A stretch of DNA of 64,000 nt, taken from IMG/VR virus record IMGVR_UViG_3300021959_006017, positions 1 through 64,000 of that record; one strand, 5' to 3'. The translations under genes were made by a program, and so were the position numbers. Below are positions 42,832 to 51,417 of this stretch, one piece after another. The stretch's first letter is position 1, and every line of letters starts with the position of its first letter. A model generated the notes under the pieces. It was not told the origin of the DNA. It saw only the letters and a program-made list of their open reading frames with translations, and did no database searches. Source of the stretch: a virus.

Positions 42832-43923
42832 ATGGCGAATAAAGCATTTGACCCTACGAAGTTTCGAACTTCATTAACTAAATCCATTACAGGCATGAGT
42901 GCAGGGTTTAACGATCCAACTGATTGGATTAGCACTGGTAACTACGCACTCAACTATCTTATCTCAGGAGACTTTAACAAAGGTGTTCCGCTTGGTAAGG
43001 TTACTGTGTTTGCAGGTGAATCAGGCGCAGGTAAATCATATATCTGTTCAGGTAACATTGTAAAGGCAGCACAGGATCAGGGTATCTTTGTAGTACTAAT
43101 TGACTCAGAGAACGCACTTGACGAATCGTGGCTACAGGCACTTGATGTAGACACATCAGAAGATAAACTACTAAAACTTAATATGTCAATGATTGATGAT
43201 GTAGCAAAGACCATTAGTACGTTTATGTCAGACTACAAAGCAATGAACGAAGAAGATCGTCCAAAAGTATTGTTTGTAGTTGACTCACTTGGTATGTTGC
43301 TAACACCTACTGACGTTGATCAGTTTAACAAGGGTGATATGAAAGGTGATATGGGTCGTAAGCCTAAGGCATTGACTTCACTTGTTCGTAACACAGTTAA
43401 TATGATTGGCTCACACAACATTGGACTAGTGTGTACTAATCACACTTACGCATCTCAAGATATGTTTGACCCAGATGACAAGATCTCAGGTGGTCAAGGC
43501 TTTATCTATGCATCATCTATTGTAGTTGCAATGAAGAAGTTGAAACTAAAAGAAGATGAAGATGGCAACAAGATCAGTGAAGTTCGTGGTATTCGTGCAG
43601 GCTGTAAGGTAATGAAGACACGCTATGCAAAACCTTTCGAAGGTGTGCAGGTTAAGATTCCTTATGAAACAGGCATGAATCCATATAGCGGTTTGCTTGA
43701 GCTATTTGAAAAGAAAGGCGTCATTGAAAAGCAAGGTAACAGATTGAAGTATGTTACTACTGACGGCGAAGAAATTCTCGAATACCGTAAAAAATGGGTA
43801 GGCGAGAACCTCGATAAGGTTATGTCAGATTACCTCAGAAAAGAAGCTTCTGTGGTAAATATCGACAACACTGACGAAGAAGCAGTGGTAGATCTTAACG
43901 AGGAAGAATTTGCTAATGAATGA
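42832..43923 (+). CDS. uvsX: RecA-like recombinase UvsX
   Basis: 363 residues with AGGAG before the ATG. Walker A GESGAGKS at 62-69, Walker B in KVLFVVDSLGML, catalytic NHTYASQDMF (loop) and ISGGQGFIYASSIVVAMKKLK typical of the phage RecA branch. It binds ssDNA and drives strand exchange and recombination-dependent replication, assisted by UvsY (44143) and UvsW (53462). The C-terminal acidic tail (DEEAVVDLNEEEFANE) overlaps the next ORF by 8 bases. Gene order gp32-uvsX-small ORF-uvsY is that of T4-like marine phages. Confidence 0.95.
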   Translation: MANKAFDPTKFRTSLTKSITGMSAGFNDPTDWISTGNYALNYLISGDFNKGVPLGKVTVFAGESGAGKSYICSGNIVKAAQDQGIFVVLIDSENALDESWLQALDVDTSEDKLLKLNMSMIDDVAKTISTFMSDYKAMNEEDRPKVLFVVDSLGMLLTPTDVDQFNKGDMKGDMGRKPKALTSLVRNTVNMIGSHNIGLVCTNHTYASQDMFDPDDKISGGQGFIYASSIVVAMKKLKLKEDEDGNKISEVRGIRAGCKVMKTRYAKPFEGVQVKIPYETGMNPYSGLLELFEKKGVIEKQGNRLKYVTTDGEEILEYRKKWVGENLDKVMSDYLRKEASVVNIDNTDEEAVVDLNEEEFANE

Positions 43924-44143
43924 AGAAAATATCGCTGATATCTGGACACTATTTAAAGAATATGTTGACAAAAAACAAGTAGAAATAGTTGCAGAAAAGT
44001 TTATCGATCTTATGGCAGACTATGGTGTAAGTGACGAAACATTAAAAGAGTGCTTAGGAGTAGACAGTGCTCTTGATGAAGCAATACACTACTATTTAGA
44101 TGATGGTGAAGATGTTGACGAAGATGATGAATGGGATGAGTAA
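43916..44143 (+). CDS. Conserved small acidic protein between uvsX and uvsY
   Basis: 75 residues from the ATG at 43916, 8 bases inside uvsX, with a GGAAG SD in the uvsX tail. NEENIADIWTLFKEYVDKKQ, VAEKFIDLMADYGVSDETLKECLG, ALDEAIHYYLDDGEDV and a run of Asp/Glu. I recall a protein of this size and pattern at the same place in T4-like cyanophages. Function unknown; the acidic helical character suggests a regulator or binding partner of the recombinase machinery. Its stop overlaps the uvsY start by one base. Confidence 0.75.
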   Translation: MNEENIADIWTLFKEYVDKKQVEIVAEKFIDLMADYGVSDETLKECLGVDSALDEAIHYYLDDGEDVDEDDEWDE

Positions 44144-44598
44144 TGGGTTGGTATAGCGAGATATCTCGTGATGTTGGTAAAATACCAGATGCAATACAAT
44201 ATTTTGAAACTGAACTAGTACAAGCAAAAGCAGAGTGTAAACTTGTAGGTAATGTTGAAAAAAGTGCAGCCGCAATGCCAGGTATTGTTGAGCATCGATT
44301 TAATCAGCTTCAAGAGATTGAAGCAATCCTTAACTATCTAAATATCGAGCTACGTAGATTACGTAGTTCGTTTTTTAAGAAGTATCTCGAAAACTATCAA
44401 CGAGCTCTGTCTAGCCGTGACGTAGAAAAATACGTTGACGGTGAGGCAGACGTTGTTGATTACGAAAAGATTATCAACGAGTTTGCACTTATGCGTAACA
44501 AATGGTTAGGAGTCTTAAAGGCACTGGACCAGAAGCAATGGCAGATAACTAATGTTGTAAAGCTCAGAGTAGCTGGAATGGAAGATGCAACATTATGA
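44143..44598 (+). CDS. uvsY: Recombination mediator UvsY
   Basis: 151 residues. Helical, with AAAMPGIVEHRFNQLQEIEAILNYLNIELRRLRSSFFKKYLENYQRALSSRDVEKYVDGEADVV and KWLGVLKALDQKQWQITNVVKLRVAGMEDATL. This matches marine T4-like UvsY, in which the KYLE.Y.RALSSR(D) segment replaces the shorter T4 form (137 residues). UvsY loads UvsX on gp32-coated ssDNA. It overlaps the small ORF upstream by 1 base and the glycosyltransferase downstream by 4, so recombination and glycan genes may share a transcript. Confidence 0.85.
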   Translation: MGWYSEISRDVGKIPDAIQYFETELVQAKAECKLVGNVEKSAAAMPGIVEHRFNQLQEIEAILNYLNIELRRLRSSFFKKYLENYQRALSSRDVEKYVDGEADVVDYEKIINEFALMRNKWLGVLKALDQKQWQITNVVKLRVAGMEDATL

Positions 44599-45227
44599 AC
44601 TTTTTAATAGCATGTGATCAAACCTATTATGATGACTGGGGTCATGAGCTTCTTAGAAGCATACAGTGGCACAACCCTTGGTTAAAGTTACACTGCCATA
44701 TTGTTAATCCTCAAAACAGAAAAAAAGGATTAACATATGTTGATTATACTACCGAAACAAAAGAATTTACTAGTGAGTCTAATAGGCTAGGATATTTACA
44801 AGCAGTTAGATTTTTAGCAGTTGCAGAAAAGTTTAATGATGAAGATTTTGTAATGACTACAGATGCTGATACTATCTGTACTAGACCTATTATAAAACAG
44901 CACTACCAAGAAGTATGTTCTCAAGTTAATATACTTACACATCAAAAACACGGCGGTTGGTTGTGTGGATTGGTTACATATGGTCGCGGATCTTTTAAAA
45001 AAGATTACGCAGATGCTCTCAAAAGTAAACCATTTGACAAATGGGAAGTAGGCCATGATCAACTAATATTACCAACGTTACAGGATAAGCATCGATTTAG
45101 AATATTAGATAAAAAGTGGATGAGTATTGGTAAACATCGTAACTCTAGTGCATTTTTTACACTAAAAGGTAACGATAGGAATAACAGAAACTTTAGAGCT
45201 GCATACGAATCATTTTTAATACAATGA
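44595..45227 (+). CDS. GT-A fold glycosyltransferase (DXD type)
   Basis: 210 residues overlapping uvsY by 4 bases. N-terminal strand MNFLIACDQTYYDDWGHELLRSIQ is typical of GT-A folds that start with a short nucleotide-sugar-binding strand; FVMTTDADTICTRP holds the DxD metal motif (~residues 92-98). GHDQLILPTL then supplies a conserved Asp near the acceptor site. It opens the glycan cluster and overlaps the next gene by 4 bases. Donor and acceptor are unknown; no membrane segment, so cytoplasmic. Confidence 0.72.
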   Translation: MNFLIACDQTYYDDWGHELLRSIQWHNPWLKLHCHIVNPQNRKKGLTYVDYTTETKEFTSESNRLGYLQAVRFLAVAEKFNDEDFVMTTDADTICTRPIIKQHYQEVCSQVNILTHQKHGGWLCGLVTYGRGSFKKDYADALKSKPFDKWEVGHDQLILPTLQDKHRFRILDKKWMSIGKHRNSSAFFTLKGNDRNNRNFRAAYESFLIQ

Positions 45228-46165
45228 ATGTAATAGGTATAGAAAAAGTTTTTAGAACACATCCTTTACCCGGTTTAGACAACTTCAAAGTTGTTTCTTG
45301 GGATGATAAAGAGTCTATTAAAAACGCTGACATTTATATACAAGCAAACATAATGGAGTGCAAACATAGGAAACTACGTCCTATGTATCAATATATTAAA
45401 GATAGCGGAAAACCTTGGATAGTTGCTGAAAGTGCTGTATTCCGTAAAAATATGAAGCAACCTCCTAATCCTATGGCATATCATAGATATAGTTGGTATA
45501 GTTATTATAGAGATGAAGGCTTATACAATAACAAAAATAGGCCTAGTGACAGATGGGATCAAATACAAAGAGATCAAAATATTGAAATAAAAGATTGGCG
45601 GCTAAACTTAGACGGATTTGTAACAGTTATTATGCAACGTCCGGGCGATAGTAGTCTTAAAAATCTTTTGGCAAAACATGGTACTTACGAAAACTTTATT
45701 TCTAATACTATTAAAGAAATAAGAAAAAATACAAAAAGACCTATTAGAATACGTATGCACCCGTTGCGTCAAGATAGACAAAAAGCAATACTTGACAAAC
45801 TAAATCTCAAAGATGTTTATATAAGCGAAAACATACAAGGAGCAAAACTTCTTGAAGGCGGCGACGGACTACAACGAGATTTTGATAATGCATGGGCAGT
45901 AGTCGGATTTAACTCTAATGCATTAACTGAAAGTATTTGTGAAGGAATACCTACGTTTAGTTTGTGTCCTAGTTCAATGGCTTGGGAATGTTCAAATACA
46001 GACTTATCTCAAATAGAAAACCCTAAGTTTTTTGATAGACAACAATGGTTAAACAACCTAGGGTACTGCCAATGGAGAGAAGATGAGATTGCTCAAGGAG
46101 CACCTTATTATCATTTAATGGAAATATATAACGAAGCTAAAAGTTATAGGAAAAATGTTTTATAA
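45224..46165 (+). CDS. GT-B-like glycan transferase paralogue A (Kdo-transferase-like)
   Basis: 313 residues. Shares with the genes at 48840, 49643 and 51407 a domain plan: an N-terminal half ending in W.QIQRDQNIEI(K)DWR, a strand with QRPGD.S, IKEIRKNTKRPIRIRMHP (177-180), a WAVVGFNSNALTESICEGIPTF block, then DLSQIENP..FDRQQWLNNLGYCQW..(D)EI..G...YHL. The R.HP and NS...ea...GiP motifs resemble capsule synthesis KpsS/KpsC beta-Kdo transferases. Since kdsA and kdsB are present at 57083-58517, CMP-Kdo use is an attractive but unproven idea. The 3' end overlaps the convergent sulfotransferase by 29 bases. Confidence 0.6.
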   Translation: MNVIGIEKVFRTHPLPGLDNFKVVSWDDKESIKNADIYIQANIMECKHRKLRPMYQYIKDSGKPWIVAESAVFRKNMKQPPNPMAYHRYSWYSYYRDEGLYNNKNRPSDRWDQIQRDQNIEIKDWRLNLDGFVTVIMQRPGDSSLKNLLAKHGTYENFISNTIKEIRKNTKRPIRIRMHPLRQDRQKAILDKLNLKDVYISENIQGAKLLEGGDGLQRDFDNAWAVVGFNSNALTESICEGIPTFSLCPSSMAWECSNTDLSQIENPKFFDRQQWLNNLGYCQWREDEIAQGAPYYHLMEIYNEAKSYRKNVL

Positions 46166-46721
46166 CATTTGAAAATCTTTCAGCTACTATATTTTTTGTT
46201 TCTTCATTATACATTTTTTTATAATCTTTTTCTCTAGATGTATCAGATTTAACAAATGTACGCAGTAGTTCATTATTGTAAGGTATAGGCATTTCTAAAA
46301 AAGACTCGTGTAAGTTTGTATAATCTATAAGATTATCTACTTTAATATTTCTTGCATGTGCATACATACCCCAGTCGTTTTGATCTTTTGCTCCTCTTAC
46401 AAATGCTTCAAAGCCCTTGGCAACTTTTTTAGGTTTACGTTTTTTATAATAAAAATAAGCACTAATAAGTTTATCCCAAGGATTTCTTTCTACTGCAAAC
46501 TTATAATAGGTTTCCCATTCTTTAGGATATGTATTGGCAATCCATTGCCAGCTTCTATGTCCATTTATTTCGTTTGTATTAATCCGAGGCGTACCGTCAG
46601 CTTTACTTCCTGTACAAATATCAGTTGGTCCGAGATAGTTTACAAGATATTTTTCAATACTGGATCCGGCTGTCTTTCTTGTCTTAACAAATATAAATTT
46701 ATGCTGGTGAGATATGATCAT
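46137..46721 (-). CDS. Sulfotransferase (PAPS-dependent, Sulfotransfer_2 type)
   Basis: 194 residues from the ATG at 46721, set by a late-type box 5 bases upstream; the frame is open to 46784 but would run through the next gene. FIFVKTRKTAGSSIEKYL at ~8-25 is the 5'-phosphosulfate loop, and FAVERNPWDKLISAYFYY near 73-90 is the 3'-phosphate-binding strand/helix (R and S). A conserved His in INGHRSWQWI may be the base. Such enzymes sulfate sugars or other hydroxyls with PAPS; an APS-kinase-like gene lies at 59635. It is the only minus-strand gene in the glycan cluster. Confidence 0.8.
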   Translation of the reverse strand: MIISHQHKFIFVKTRKTAGSSIEKYLVNYLGPTDICTGSKADGTPRINTNEINGHRSWQWIANTYPKEWETYYKFAVERNPWDKLISAYFYYKKRKPKKVAKGFEAFVRGAKDQNDWGMYAHARNIKVDNLIDYTNLHESFLEMPIPYNNELLRTFVKSDTSREKDYKKMYNEETKNIVAERFSNVIKHFSYNF

Positions 46722-46733
46722 ATAAATATTTAA
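46722..46733. promoter_or_regulatory. Overlapping divergent late boxes
   Basis: Plus-strand TATAAATA (box core 46722-46728) serves the methyltransferase at 46748 (leader with GGAG). Minus-strand TTAAATA (46733-46727) stands 5 bases (tttat) before the sulfotransferase ATG at 46721. The boxes share two bases, so both cannot be occupied at once. Confidence 0.6.
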
Positions 46734-46747
46734 CTGGAGCGAAGCAA

Positions 46748-47311
46748 ATGGTTCAAAACAAATGGTTGATGAGTTGGGAAACACCCCAACACCTTAAAAA
46801 GAAAAAAGAACTTTTTAATATTGTAGATAGTTATTTAGATTTCAAACCCAAAAGAATATTAGACATAGGGTGCGGACTTGCTAGAGAAAGTGAATACTTT
46901 CAGAAAAAGTATGGCTGTGAACTTTATTTACTAGACGGAGATTTTGGAGATACATCTAGTGTAAGAAGAGAAATAAAGTTTGGAACTGTTGATAACTTTG
47001 CCTTTTATAATAAGATAGATGATTTAAAAAAATCCTGTGATGAAAGAGGAATGAACTATGTATTTGTAAATGCAAACAATATAGATATTCCGTCAGATAT
47101 AAAGTTTGATCTTATTATAAGTAATCTTAGTTGCGGATTTCATTATCCAGCTAATACTTATAAATCACTAGTACAAAAGCATTCTTCTGAAGATACAAAA
47201 GTTATTTTTGATTTACGAAACGGTCAGGATCATCCTGACGTAGAGATATTAGAAATGGTACCTCGTGGAAGATGTAAAAAACATATAAAAGCATCTATTA
47301 GGTTTGTATAA
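46748..47311 (+). CDS. SAM-dependent methyltransferase, class I
   Basis: 187 residues. RILDIGCGLARESEYF near 35-50 is motif I (SAM-binding D.GCG), followed by acidic LYLLDGDFGD (motif II), YVFVNANNIDIP, and FDLIISNLSCGFHYP (motif IV) of Rossmann methyltransferases. The target cannot be told; inside a glycan cluster a sugar O-methyltransferase is likely, though nucleic-acid or protein substrates are possible. A clear GGAG leader is present, and it is divergent from the sulfotransferase with overlapping promoters, suggesting that the two decorating enzymes are controlled against each other. Confidence 0.78.
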   Translation: MVQNKWLMSWETPQHLKKKKELFNIVDSYLDFKPKRILDIGCGLARESEYFQKKYGCELYLLDGDFGDTSSVRREIKFGTVDNFAFYNKIDDLKKSCDERGMNYVFVNANNIDIPSDIKFDLIISNLSCGFHYPANTYKSLVQKHSSEDTKVIFDLRNGQDHPDVEILEMVPRGRCKKHIKASIRFV

Positions 47312-47387
47312 TGGATTTAGAAACAACGTACAAAAAAACTGTGCTATTACCGTAACCATAAAAATATAATGCTAGTTAAGTACATAC

Positions 47388-47394
47388 ATAAATA
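47388..47394 (+). promoter_or_regulatory. Late promoter, predicted leaderless
   Basis: CATAAATA, 5 bases (tcagt), ATG at 47400. The 88-base gap before it holds no other gene; a TATAAT at ~47364 has no matching -35. Confidence 0.6.
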
Positions 47395-47399
47395 TCAGT

Positions 47400-48173
47400 A
47401 TGAAAGTAGTATTAGTCACAGGTGGATTTGATCCACTGCACTCAGGACATATTGAGTATTTCAAAGAAGCAAAGAAGTTAGGCGACAAACTAGTTGTTGG
47501 CGTGAATTCAGACGATTGGTTAACACGAAAAAAAGGCAGACCATTTATGACCTTTGAAGAACGTTGTGCTATTATAAAAGAACTAGAAGTAGTTGATCAG
47601 GTTATTGGATTTAACGATCTAGACAACACAGCAAACAAAGCAATCGGCCAAGTAGCAACTATGATTACAGGCGATGACATTATGATCTTTGCCAACGGCG
47701 GAGATCGAACTGATACAACAACTCCGGAATATGAAGTATACGGTAGCTATCGTTGGTGCGAGTTTGCATTTGGCGTAGGCGGCGAAAACAAAATGAACTC
47801 TAGTAGTTGGATACTAGATGAATGGAAAACACAAAAGACAGAACGTGACTGGGGATATTGGCGTGTACTAGATCATAAGCCTGAAAAAGGATATAAGGTA
47901 AAAGAACTTGTAATATATCCTGGAAAAAGTTTAAGCGATCAGAAACACTACAAAAGATCTGAACAATGGATTGTACTTGAAGGGGTAGTTAAGATGGACA
48001 CAGAATGGGACGGCAGATCCGACAGTATTCATTTACAACCTCATACATTACCATATGAAATAGGTAAAGAAGTTTGGCATAAAGCAAGCAACCCCAACGG
48101 TGAAAACGCACACATACTTGAAATACAATGGGGTGGTGTGTGTGTTGAAGAAGATATAGAAAGAAGGGATTAA
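47400..48173 (+). CDS. Nucleotidyltransferase-cupin fusion
   Basis: 257 residues, two domains. Residues 1-140: cytidylyltransferase fold with LVTGGFDPLHSGH (HxGH at ~14-17), KLVVGVNSDDWLTRKKGRPFM and ERCAIIKELEVVDQVIGF, close to the adenylyltransferase half of HldE and to TagD/RfaE2. Residues ~150-257: a cupin resembling the C-terminus of type II phosphomannose isomerase (YKVKELVIYPGKSLSDQKHYKRSEQWIVLEG; LPYEIGKEVWHKASNP). A single polypeptide could activate and isomerise or bind a sugar phosphate. Product unknown; ADP- or CDP-linked sugar is inferred. The stop overlaps the next GT start by one base. Confidence 0.75.
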   Translation: MKVVLVTGGFDPLHSGHIEYFKEAKKLGDKLVVGVNSDDWLTRKKGRPFMTFEERCAIIKELEVVDQVIGFNDLDNTANKAIGQVATMITGDDIMIFANGGDRTDTTTPEYEVYGSYRWCEFAFGVGGENKMNSSSWILDEWKTQKTERDWGYWRVLDHKPEKGYKVKELVIYPGKSLSDQKHYKRSEQWIVLEGVVKMDTEWDGRSDSIHLQPHTLPYEIGKEVWHKASNPNGENAHILEIQWGGVCVEEDIERRD

Positions 48174-48847
48174 TGAAAGTATTTGTAGGATATGACACAA
48201 GAGAAGATATTGCTTATCAAGTATGTAAGCATAGTATTCTCAACAAACAACCTGACGCAGATGTGCGTCCGCTAAAACAAAAGGAACTGCGTGATGCAGG
48301 ATGGTACAAAAGACCAATAGACAAACTTGCATCAACAGAATTTACATTTACACGATTCCTTATCCCAGAACTTACTAACTTCGAAGGCTGGGCATTGTTT
48401 ATGGATTGTGATATGATCCTTACAACAGATATTAAAGAACTTTTTGATCAAGCAGACGACAAGTATGCTGTTATGTGTGTACACCATGATTACAAAGTTA
48501 GTGAAGGTACAAAGATGGATGGACAAAAGCAAACTATCTATCCACGTAAGAACTGGTCAAGTGTAATGTTGTTTAACTGTGCGCATCCTAGTAATGCTGC
48601 ACTTACAATGGACTTAGTTAATGAACCTGAAATCAATGGCGCATACTTACATCGTTTTAGTTGGTTAAAGGATGAAGAGATAGGTGAACTAGATCATACA
48701 TGGAACTATCTAGTAGGAGTATACAATGATATAGAAACTCCTAAACTTATTCATTATACAGAAGGCGGTCCTTGGTTTGAAAACTATAGGTACTGCGAGT
48801 TCCATGAACTTTGGAAAAAAGAACTACAGGAAATGATGAATGCCTAA
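48173..48847 (+). CDS. GT-A fold glycosyltransferase (GT8-like)
   Basis: 224 residues. MKVFVGYDTREDIAYQVCKHSI, STEFTFTRFLIPEL, GWALFMDCDMILTTDIKELF (DxD at ~78-80) and NWSSVMLFNC, then DHTWNYLVGVYN and a KLIHYTEGGPWF end. This is the LPS/GT8-type order with His in the final metal-binding strand. Genes of this type are frequent in marine T4-like phages. Overlaps the fusion gene by 1 base and the next GT-B-like gene by 8, so it is translated in the same operon. Donor unknown. Confidence 0.8.
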   Translation: MKVFVGYDTREDIAYQVCKHSILNKQPDADVRPLKQKELRDAGWYKRPIDKLASTEFTFTRFLIPELTNFEGWALFMDCDMILTTDIKELFDQADDKYAVMCVHHDYKVSEGTKMDGQKQTIYPRKNWSSVMLFNCAHPSNAALTMDLVNEPEINGAYLHRFSWLKDEEIGELDHTWNYLVGVYNDIETPKLIHYTEGGPWFENYRYCEFHELWKKELQEMMNA

Positions 48848-49646
48848 GTATCTCGCACTTGATAGTCTAGACACTATTGTAAAGCCTTTTGCAGAACATG
48901 TAAATGCTGAGTTTGTCGAAGGATGGAAAAATCTACACAAGTATCCATCCCACTTTCCAGTTATTTTTAGGAGTATGACACAGCGTAAAACTGTTACAGT
49001 TTGTAAAGAACAAAATAGGCCATACTTTTATATAGATACTGGATATATTGGAAATATGCAAAAACGAAAAGACTGGCATAGAATAGTACCTAGTGGAATG
49101 CAACATAACCAAGTAAACTGGGAAATGCCTTCCGATAGATTTAACAAAATTGCAGCAACAAAACCTTATCTAGCTTTTCCTGGTTGGAAGAAAAACGGAC
49201 GTAGCATATTAGTTGTAACACCGTCAGAAAAACCTTGCAAGTTTTATGGTATTAATAGAGACGAATGGCTAGCAGATACTCTTGCAAAAATAAAAGCAAA
49301 TACAGATAGACCTATTATTATTAGAGATAAAGTTAATAGAAGAGACAGAGTGGGTGCTGGAAGCATTTACAATCAAATAGATGAAGATGATATTTTTGCT
49401 GTAGTTACTTACAATAGTATTGCAGCAACAGAAGCTATAGGTTATGGTATTCCTTGTTTTACTCTTGCACCAAACGCTGCTGATCATTTTTGTGAAAAGG
49501 ATTTATCTAAAATAGAAACACCAAAATACGAAGAACCCGTTAAAGTGCATAAATGGCAGCATTGGATAGCATACTGTCAGTATCTTCCTAGAGAAATGCG
49601 AGACGGAACTGCACTAAAATATATAAAGGAGTACGGATTAAAATGA
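48840..49646 (+). CDS. GT-B-like glycan transferase paralogue B
   Basis: 268 residues, same family as the genes at 45224, 49643 and 51407. Kept blocks: INRDEWLADTLAKIKANTDRPIIIRDK (here the R.HP motif is altered to IRDK), FAVVTYNSIAATEAIGYGIPCFTL, DLSKIETPKYE and WIAYCQYLPREMRDGTALKYI. The loss of the HP pair while the NS..(E)A..GIP loop is kept suggests a changed substrate or a non-catalytic partner. Overlaps the GT8-like gene by 8 bases and the next paralogue by 4. Confidence 0.6.
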   Translation: MPKYLALDSLDTIVKPFAEHVNAEFVEGWKNLHKYPSHFPVIFRSMTQRKTVTVCKEQNRPYFYIDTGYIGNMQKRKDWHRIVPSGMQHNQVNWEMPSDRFNKIAATKPYLAFPGWKKNGRSILVVTPSEKPCKFYGINRDEWLADTLAKIKANTDRPIIIRDKVNRRDRVGAGSIYNQIDEDDIFAVVTYNSIAATEAIGYGIPCFTLAPNAADHFCEKDLSKIETPKYEEPVKVHKWQHWIAYCQYLPREMRDGTALKYIKEYGLK

Positions 49647-50578
49647 CAATAAAAGTTGCTTCTTATTTAATGGGTATACCCCCAGGTAATACAAACCCGG
49701 AAAAACCTGCTATTATTGTAAACTTTATCGAAGGTGTTTGGAAGTGCGGAGATGAAGGTACTATTGTAACTGATTATACTCCTGTAGATGCTGATGTAGC
49801 AGTAGTACAAGGATTTGTACACCCGGGTAGTAAAAACAGTCAACATTTAAATCTTAGAAAAAATGTATTCGAAAAACAGCAACGTGACGGAAAGCGTAGT
49901 GTTATTGTTGACAGTAATTTGTTTTTATTTGCTGATAAAAATAATAGTAAAAAATATTTAAGATATAGTTATGACGGTATATTTCCTAACACCGGTGAGT
50001 ATTGTAATAACAATCCTGATCCTGCACGTTGGGAAAAAATAAGAAGAGATCTTAAAATAACATTAAAGCCTTGGCGGCTTACTAAAGGAAAACACATACT
50101 AATAACTTGTCAGCGTGACGGCGGCTGGAGCATGGACGGGCAAGCTATTATGCCGTGGTTATTAAAGACAATAAAAGAAATACGCAAGCATACTGATAGG
50201 CCTGTGCGTATTAGATTCCATCCTGGTGATAAAAAGATTTTAGAACACAAAAGAGCATTAGCTCGATATCGCTTACCTGGAGTCACTGTAAGTCATTACG
50301 ATAATATTTTACAAGACTTTATTGGCTGTCATGCAGTTGTAAGTTACAACAGTAGCCCTGCAATAGCAGCAGCAATAGACGGAACACCAGTATTTGTTTT
50401 AGATCCAAATAGAAGTCAAGCAGGTGAAGTATCACACCACGACTTAGCAGATTTAGAAAACTTAAAAGAGCTTGACAGAGAGCGTTGGATACATTCAATG
50501 GCACAAATGCACTGGACATTAGACGAACTTAAAGACGGAACAGCATGGAGACATTTAAGAAAATGGGCAAAGAAATAA
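49643..50578 (+). CDS. GT-B-like glycan transferase paralogue C
   Basis: 311 residues. Contains ARWEKIRRDLKITLKPWR, GKHILITCQRDGGWSM, TIKEIRKHTDRPVRIRFHPGDKK, HAVVSYNSSPAIAAAIDGTPVFVLDP, DLADLENL..LDRERWIHSMAQMHWTLDELKDGTAWRHL. All family blocks are intact, including the R.HP motif. The N-terminal ~100 residues (acceptor side) differ from the other copies except for the D..V.QGFVHPG strand. It probably uses the same donor type as paralogue A. Four-base overlap with the upstream gene. Capsule-synthesis-like by motif; specificity unknown. Confidence 0.62.
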   Translation: MTIKVASYLMGIPPGNTNPEKPAIIVNFIEGVWKCGDEGTIVTDYTPVDADVAVVQGFVHPGSKNSQHLNLRKNVFEKQQRDGKRSVIVDSNLFLFADKNNSKKYLRYSYDGIFPNTGEYCNNNPDPARWEKIRRDLKITLKPWRLTKGKHILITCQRDGGWSMDGQAIMPWLLKTIKEIRKHTDRPVRIRFHPGDKKILEHKRALARYRLPGVTVSHYDNILQDFIGCHAVVSYNSSPAIAAAIDGTPVFVLDPNRSQAGEVSHHDLADLENLKELDRERWIHSMAQMHWTLDELKDGTAWRHLRKWAKK

Positions 50579-51417
50579 CAGTAGTAACTACGTTTCATCC
50601 TGAAGGCATGAAAGTATATGGACAAAGATTTATAGATAGTTTTGCTGAACGTGTAGACAAACGTATCAAACTATTAGTTTATGCTGAAGATTGCAAACCT
50701 ACTGTAGATCCATTAAATGAAAATATAACAATACTTGATGCTAAACAAGCACTGCCTAAACTAAATGCATTTAAGGAACGTTGGGGTAATGTTCCAAAAG
50801 CAAACGGTAAATGTCCTTGGCCCGAAAGACGTCCAAGAGATCATCACAAAGAGTTTAAATGGGACGCAGTAAGATTTGCTAACAAAGTATATGCAGTATT
50901 TGATGCGTGTGAACGTAGCACAGACTGGTGTGCATGGATGGATGCAGATACATTTATACACAGTGATTGGACGTATGAGCAGTTTTCTAACCTCTTGCCA
51001 AACGACTCATACCTCACAATGGTAGGTAGAGGTAAAGGATCACAAACTTGGCCAGAGTGTGGATTTTATGGTATGAATCTTAAAAACAAATCATGCCAAG
51101 AGTTTTTAGCAGAGTTTGAACGTGTGTATGAGGATGCAGAAAATGGCATCTTTACTTTAGAAGAATGGCACGACAGTTATGTCATGGGTGATATTATACA
51201 GAAGTTTAAACTGAATAAAAAAGATAATGTATACGATTATAGTTCAAGTATATATGTTAAAACTGCTAAGACAGGCGGTGGAGGACATCCACTTATTAAT
51301 AGTGAACTAGGACGTTGGATGGATCATATGAAGGGCGATCGTAAGTTCCAAGGTAAATCAAAAGCAAAAGATTTAATGGGTATAAGGCAGGAATCATATT
51401 GGCAAAATGCAGTTTAA
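50563..51417 (+). CDS. GT-A fold glycosyltransferase (DXD type), third copy
   Basis: 284 residues from the ATG at 50563, with GGAG 12 bases upstream (an in-frame ATG at 50545 is the alternative). EITVVTTFHPEGMKVYGQRFIDSF, then FKWDAVRFANKVYAVFDAC and WCAWMDADTFIHSDW with DxD (~residues 125-127), and WPECGFYGMNLKNKSCQEFL, HDSYVMGDII. It resembles the conserved phage GTs in which VWMDAD follows an acceptor helix. Overlaps paralogue C by 16 bases and paralogue D by 11. Confidence 0.72.
   Translation: MGKEITVVTTFHPEGMKVYGQRFIDSFAERVDKRIKLLVYAEDCKPTVDPLNENITILDAKQALPKLNAFKERWGNVPKANGKCPWPERRPRDHHKEFKWDAVRFANKVYAVFDACERSTDWCAWMDADTFIHSDWTYEQFSNLLPNDSYLTMVGRGKGSQTWPECGFYGMNLKNKSCQEFLAEFERVYEDAENGIFTLEEWHDSYVMGDIIQKFKLNKKDNVYDYSSSIYVKTAKTGGGGHPLINSELGRWMDHMKGDRKFQGKSKAKDLMGIRQESYWQNAV

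Noticed and set aside
47312-47387. Short ATG ORF of 14 codons and a TATAAT-like site in the gap before 47400
   Set aside because: No SD, no -35 at the right distance, and the product is too short to support; the late box at 47388 explains the gap.
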